Positions 3,388 through 5,453 of a DNA stretch of 5,453 nt are shown here, in pieces. Position 1 is the first letter of the stretch; every line of letters begins with the position of its first letter. The position numbers and the translations under genes were made by a program. The stretch covers positions 1-5,453 of the forward strand of contig JAGXSR010000152.1 in NCBI GenBank assembly GCA_018333405.1, in the 5' to 3' direction. The notes under the pieces are model-generated. The model was given only the letters and a program-made list of their open reading frames with translations. It searched no databases and was not told the origin of the DNA. The DNA comes from Dethiobacter sp. (GTDB lineage: Bacteria > Bacillota > Dethiobacteria > DTU022).

Positions 3388-5453
3388 ATGGTTCGCAAAA
3401 AAAGACCCGGTCGAGCTCGGCGAAAAAGAAAGAAAACCAAAGGTTCGAGCAAGCTTATATTAATACTGCTTCTGATACTGCCGGCGGTGCTTGTATTTCA
3501 AGGATACCGCTGGATTAGTGGTGAAATGGCGGACAAAGCCCATCTGTTTATGGAGCGTGTTACGGCAAGTGACCGGGCCGGCGCCGCCAGGTTTTTAGCG
3601 GAAGAGAATCTGGATTTAAGCGAATTATTCAGCCTGTTTGAGGAGCCGGAGGTTGAATACGTGGGGATCGGGACGGTTTGGTTAAGCGGATTGTCCGGGG
3701 GTTGGGCCGAAATAAAGTTCAGCAGCGCCGGAAGTATGCTGACCGCGCCTCTTTACCTGACGCGCAGCGGTCGGGAATGGCGCGTCTTTAAAATCCCGGA
3801 GGTCAAAACTATTACCGGCGCTTTTGTCCGCGGTGAACAGGATGGTTTATTAAAACTGTACTGGGGCAAAGAAGAGAAAAACCTGCGGGCAGAGCGATCT
3901 TTCGGTTTGGTCTTCGGGCAGGCTGTCAACGTCAGACAGGTTGAGGATGTAGCTGTTCTGGTAAAGCAGTTGGATGAATTGGCGCTCTCCCGCCTGGTCC
4001 GGCGCAGCTCAACGGAGATCGAAGGGGAGCGGGAAGGGGTGCTGCCGGCGAGGAAAGCACTGCCGGTATACCGGGTAAATATGGAGCAAAACCTGGCAGA
4101 AAAATCGGTCGGTCCAGGAAGCCCGGGCGACTTAAACATCGGCCGCGAAAACCTGATTTTTTATTTGTATAAAGGAGAGATCGTAGCGGCCAAGGTAGAA
4201 GGTCCGTATAACCCGCGGACCATCAGGGTAGTGTTGCGGCAAAACCTGGCCAACCTTAATCAGGACGGTTTGCAGCATAGCCGGCTGAGTCTGTCCGGCA
4301 AAACAGCGCTCTACCTGGAGGACAAAATAGGCGGAGTACGCCACCATTTTGAAGCGGGACTCCCGGTGCTGATTGAACCGGACGGGGAGAAGATCAGGGT
4401 GATCCCGGCCGGTGGCAGGCCTCTTGTTTTCAGCAACCGGATCTGGTTTTCTGCCGGTGAAGGACGGATTTCGATCTCCAATCTGCAGCGCTCCGGTTGG
4501 GTCGGCACTCCTGCTTACCGGGGAAGCTTGGATATCATAGCACAGGGCGGGCGCCTGCTGCTGGTAAACGAACTTACTCTGGAGCAGTATCTATATACCG
4601 TGGTTCCCAGTGAAATGCCCCTCTCTTTCGGCAGAGAGCCTTTAAAAGCCCAGGCGGTGGCTGCCCGCACCTATGCCTTTAAGAATATTTTCAGCGGACG
4701 CTATAGCGGGTATGGCGCACATGTTGATGACAGCGTCCTTTCTCAGGTTTACAATAATAACCCTGAATACCCTGCTTCCAATGCCGCGGTGGATGATACC
4801 GCCGGGTTGGTTTTGTTTTATAACGATACTGTAGCTGATGCCCGCTTTTTCTCGACCTCTGCGGGGCATACCGCCGCTTATCATGAAGTCTGGTCTGAAC
4901 CGGCCACGGGCCGCTTCCCTTCTGAGCCGGTTACTTACCTGCAGGCCGCCTCCCAGATACCCGGAGAGGAAATTGCGCTGAAAACGGAAGCCCAGGTACA
5001 GAGCTTTTTAGAGCGCTCTGATTGGCCGGCTTATGATGCTGAAGCGCCTTTCTTCCGCTGGCAGGTGGAGATGTCAGCCGCGGAGCTGGCAGCCTCTGTC
5101 AATTATAATTTAGGTTCCCGCTTTCGGGAGCAGCCTGATTTTATTCTGACACGGGATGGCGACCGTTTTCATTCCGTGGAGATTTCGCATAATCCGCTGG
5201 GCGAGCTTCTGGAAATCAGGGTTATTCAGAGGGGGACCGGGGGAAACGTGATGGTTCTGGAACTGGAAGGGACCAACGGCAGCTACCGCATCCTGAAAGA
5301 ATACAATATCCGTTTTACTCTCCGTCCGATGCAATACCTGGAAGGAGCGCCTGCAGTGGCTCTTGAGCGAAACGACGGCAGCCTCCTGCACAATCATTCT
5401 ATACTGCCCAGCGCTTTTATCTTTTTTGATCTGCACAGAGATGAAGACGGCAG
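3388..5453 (+). CDS. SpoIID/LytB domain protein, long membrane-anchored form (3' end outside window)
   Basis: The frame from ATG 3388, with GGAGG seven bases upstream, stays open to the right edge (at least 688 codons). Residues 1-22 are very basic and residues 23-37 form one hydrophobic segment, so the protein should be anchored by its N-terminus with the bulk outside the membrane. Residues about 46-137 (MADKAHLFMERVTASDRAGA ... REWRVFKI) look like a small alpha/beta NTF2-like domain, an inference from pattern only. From about residue 278 (TIRVVLRQN) the SpoIID/LytB region begins. It contains YRGSLDII, then NELTLEQYLYTVVPSEMP with Glu409 matching the catalytic glutamate of SpoIID, QAVAARTYA (422-430), DDSVLSQVY (to 455), NAAVDDTAGLVLFY, and FFSTSAGHT (487-495). 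SpoIID is a peptidoglycan lytic transglycosylase needed for spore engulfment, usually about 340 residues. This protein is at least twice that, so it is probably a LytB-like relative rather than SpoIID itself. It is divergent from the ferredoxin/Mur-ligase pair. Confidence 0.92.
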   Translation, partial: MVRKKRPGRARRKRKKTKGSSKLILILLLILPAVLVFQGYRWISGEMADKAHLFMERVTASDRAGAARFLAEENLDLSELFSLFEEPEVEYVGIGTVWLSGLSGGWAEIKFSSAGSMLTAPLYLTRSGREWRVFKIPEVKTITGAFVRGEQDGLLKLYWGKEEKNLRAERSFGLVFGQAVNVRQVEDVAVLVKQLDELALSRLVRRSSTEIEGEREGVLPARKALPVYRVNMEQNLAEKSVGPGSPGDLNIGRENLIFYLYKGEIVAAKVEGPYNPRTIRVVLRQNLANLNQDGLQHSRLSLSGKTALYLEDKIGGVRHHFEAGLPVLIEPDGEKIRVIPAGGRPLVFSNRIWFSAGEGRISISNLQRSGWVGTPAYRGSLDIIAQGGRLLLVNELTLEQYLYTVVPSEMPLSFGREPLKAQAVAARTYAFKNIFSGRYSGYGAHVDDSVLSQVYNNNPEYPASNAAVDDTAGLVLFYNDTVADARFFSTSAGHTAAYHEVWSEPATGRFPSEPVTYLQAASQIPGEEIALKTEAQVQSFLERSDWPAYDAEAPFFRWQVEMSAAELAASVNYNLGSRFREQPDFILTRDGDRFHSVEISHNPLGELLEIRVIQRGTGGNVMVLELEGTNGSYRILKEYNIRFTLRPMQYLEGAPAVALERNDGSLLHNHSILPSAFIFFDLHRDEDG

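Noticed and set aside
3753..4139. 128-codon minus-strand frame inside the SpoIID-like gene.
   Set aside because: A Ser/Arg/Thr-rich antisense shadow of a well-supported coding frame, with no family signature.
1..5453. CRISPR arrays, toxin-antitoxin pairs, retrons or other defence modules.
   Set aside because: No regularly spaced repeats and no reverse transcriptase, nuclease or small paired genes were seen on either strand.

Overview
The window looks like chromosome from an endospore-forming, probably anaerobic Firmicute of the Clostridia/Peptococcaceae type. The evidence is roughly balanced base composition, strong AGGAGG-type ribosome binding sites, a consensus sigma-A promoter, tRNA genes with encoded CCA, a small single-cluster clostridial-type ferredoxin and a SpoIID/LytB-family protein. 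The genus cannot be fixed from the sequence alone.

Left part (1-1184): a damaged mobile-element margin beside a tRNA operon. The window opens in the last 58 codons of a + strand gene, possibly a transposase C-terminus. It is followed by a tyrosine recombinase (phage/ICE-type integrase) remnant that has lost its N-terminal region and the C-terminal HxxR...Y part of its active site. The remnant points at the 3' end of tRNA-Gln(UUG), the usual geometry for an element that once integrated at a tRNA 3' end. tRNA-His(GUG) and tRNA-Gln(UUG) form a two-gene operon on the minus strand, driven by a near-perfect sigma-A promoter (TTGACT, 17 bp, TAAAAT). About 220 bp with no credible gene follows.

Middle part (1185-3189, minus strand): a ferredoxin gene and, downstream of it, a large MurE-like Mur ligase. 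A GC-rich hairpin lies between them. The ligase keeps the ATP-binding P-loop, the carbamylated-lysine region and the central-domain signature of MurE. It lacks the C-terminal motifs of diaminopimelate- or lysine-adding MurE (no YAHTPD, no DNPR, no GKGHE), so its substrate is open. The sequence between the two genes can fold into either of two overlapping hairpins, only one of which is followed by a U-run.

Right part (3190-5453, plus strand): a divergent intergenic region of about 200 bp and then a long membrane-anchored SpoIID/LytB-family protein that runs off the right edge. A possible eight-codon leader ORF with its own ribosome binding site sits just upstream. The Mur-ligase paralogue and the SpoIID-like protein (a family of peptidoglycan lytic transglycosylases) lie on opposite sides of the ferredoxin. 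This suggests, without proving, a shared theme of cell-wall or spore-envelope metabolism.

The most interesting item is the divergent MurE-like ligase and its possible hairpin-controlled expression behind ferredoxin. I saw no CRISPR array, toxin-antitoxin pair or clear defence system.
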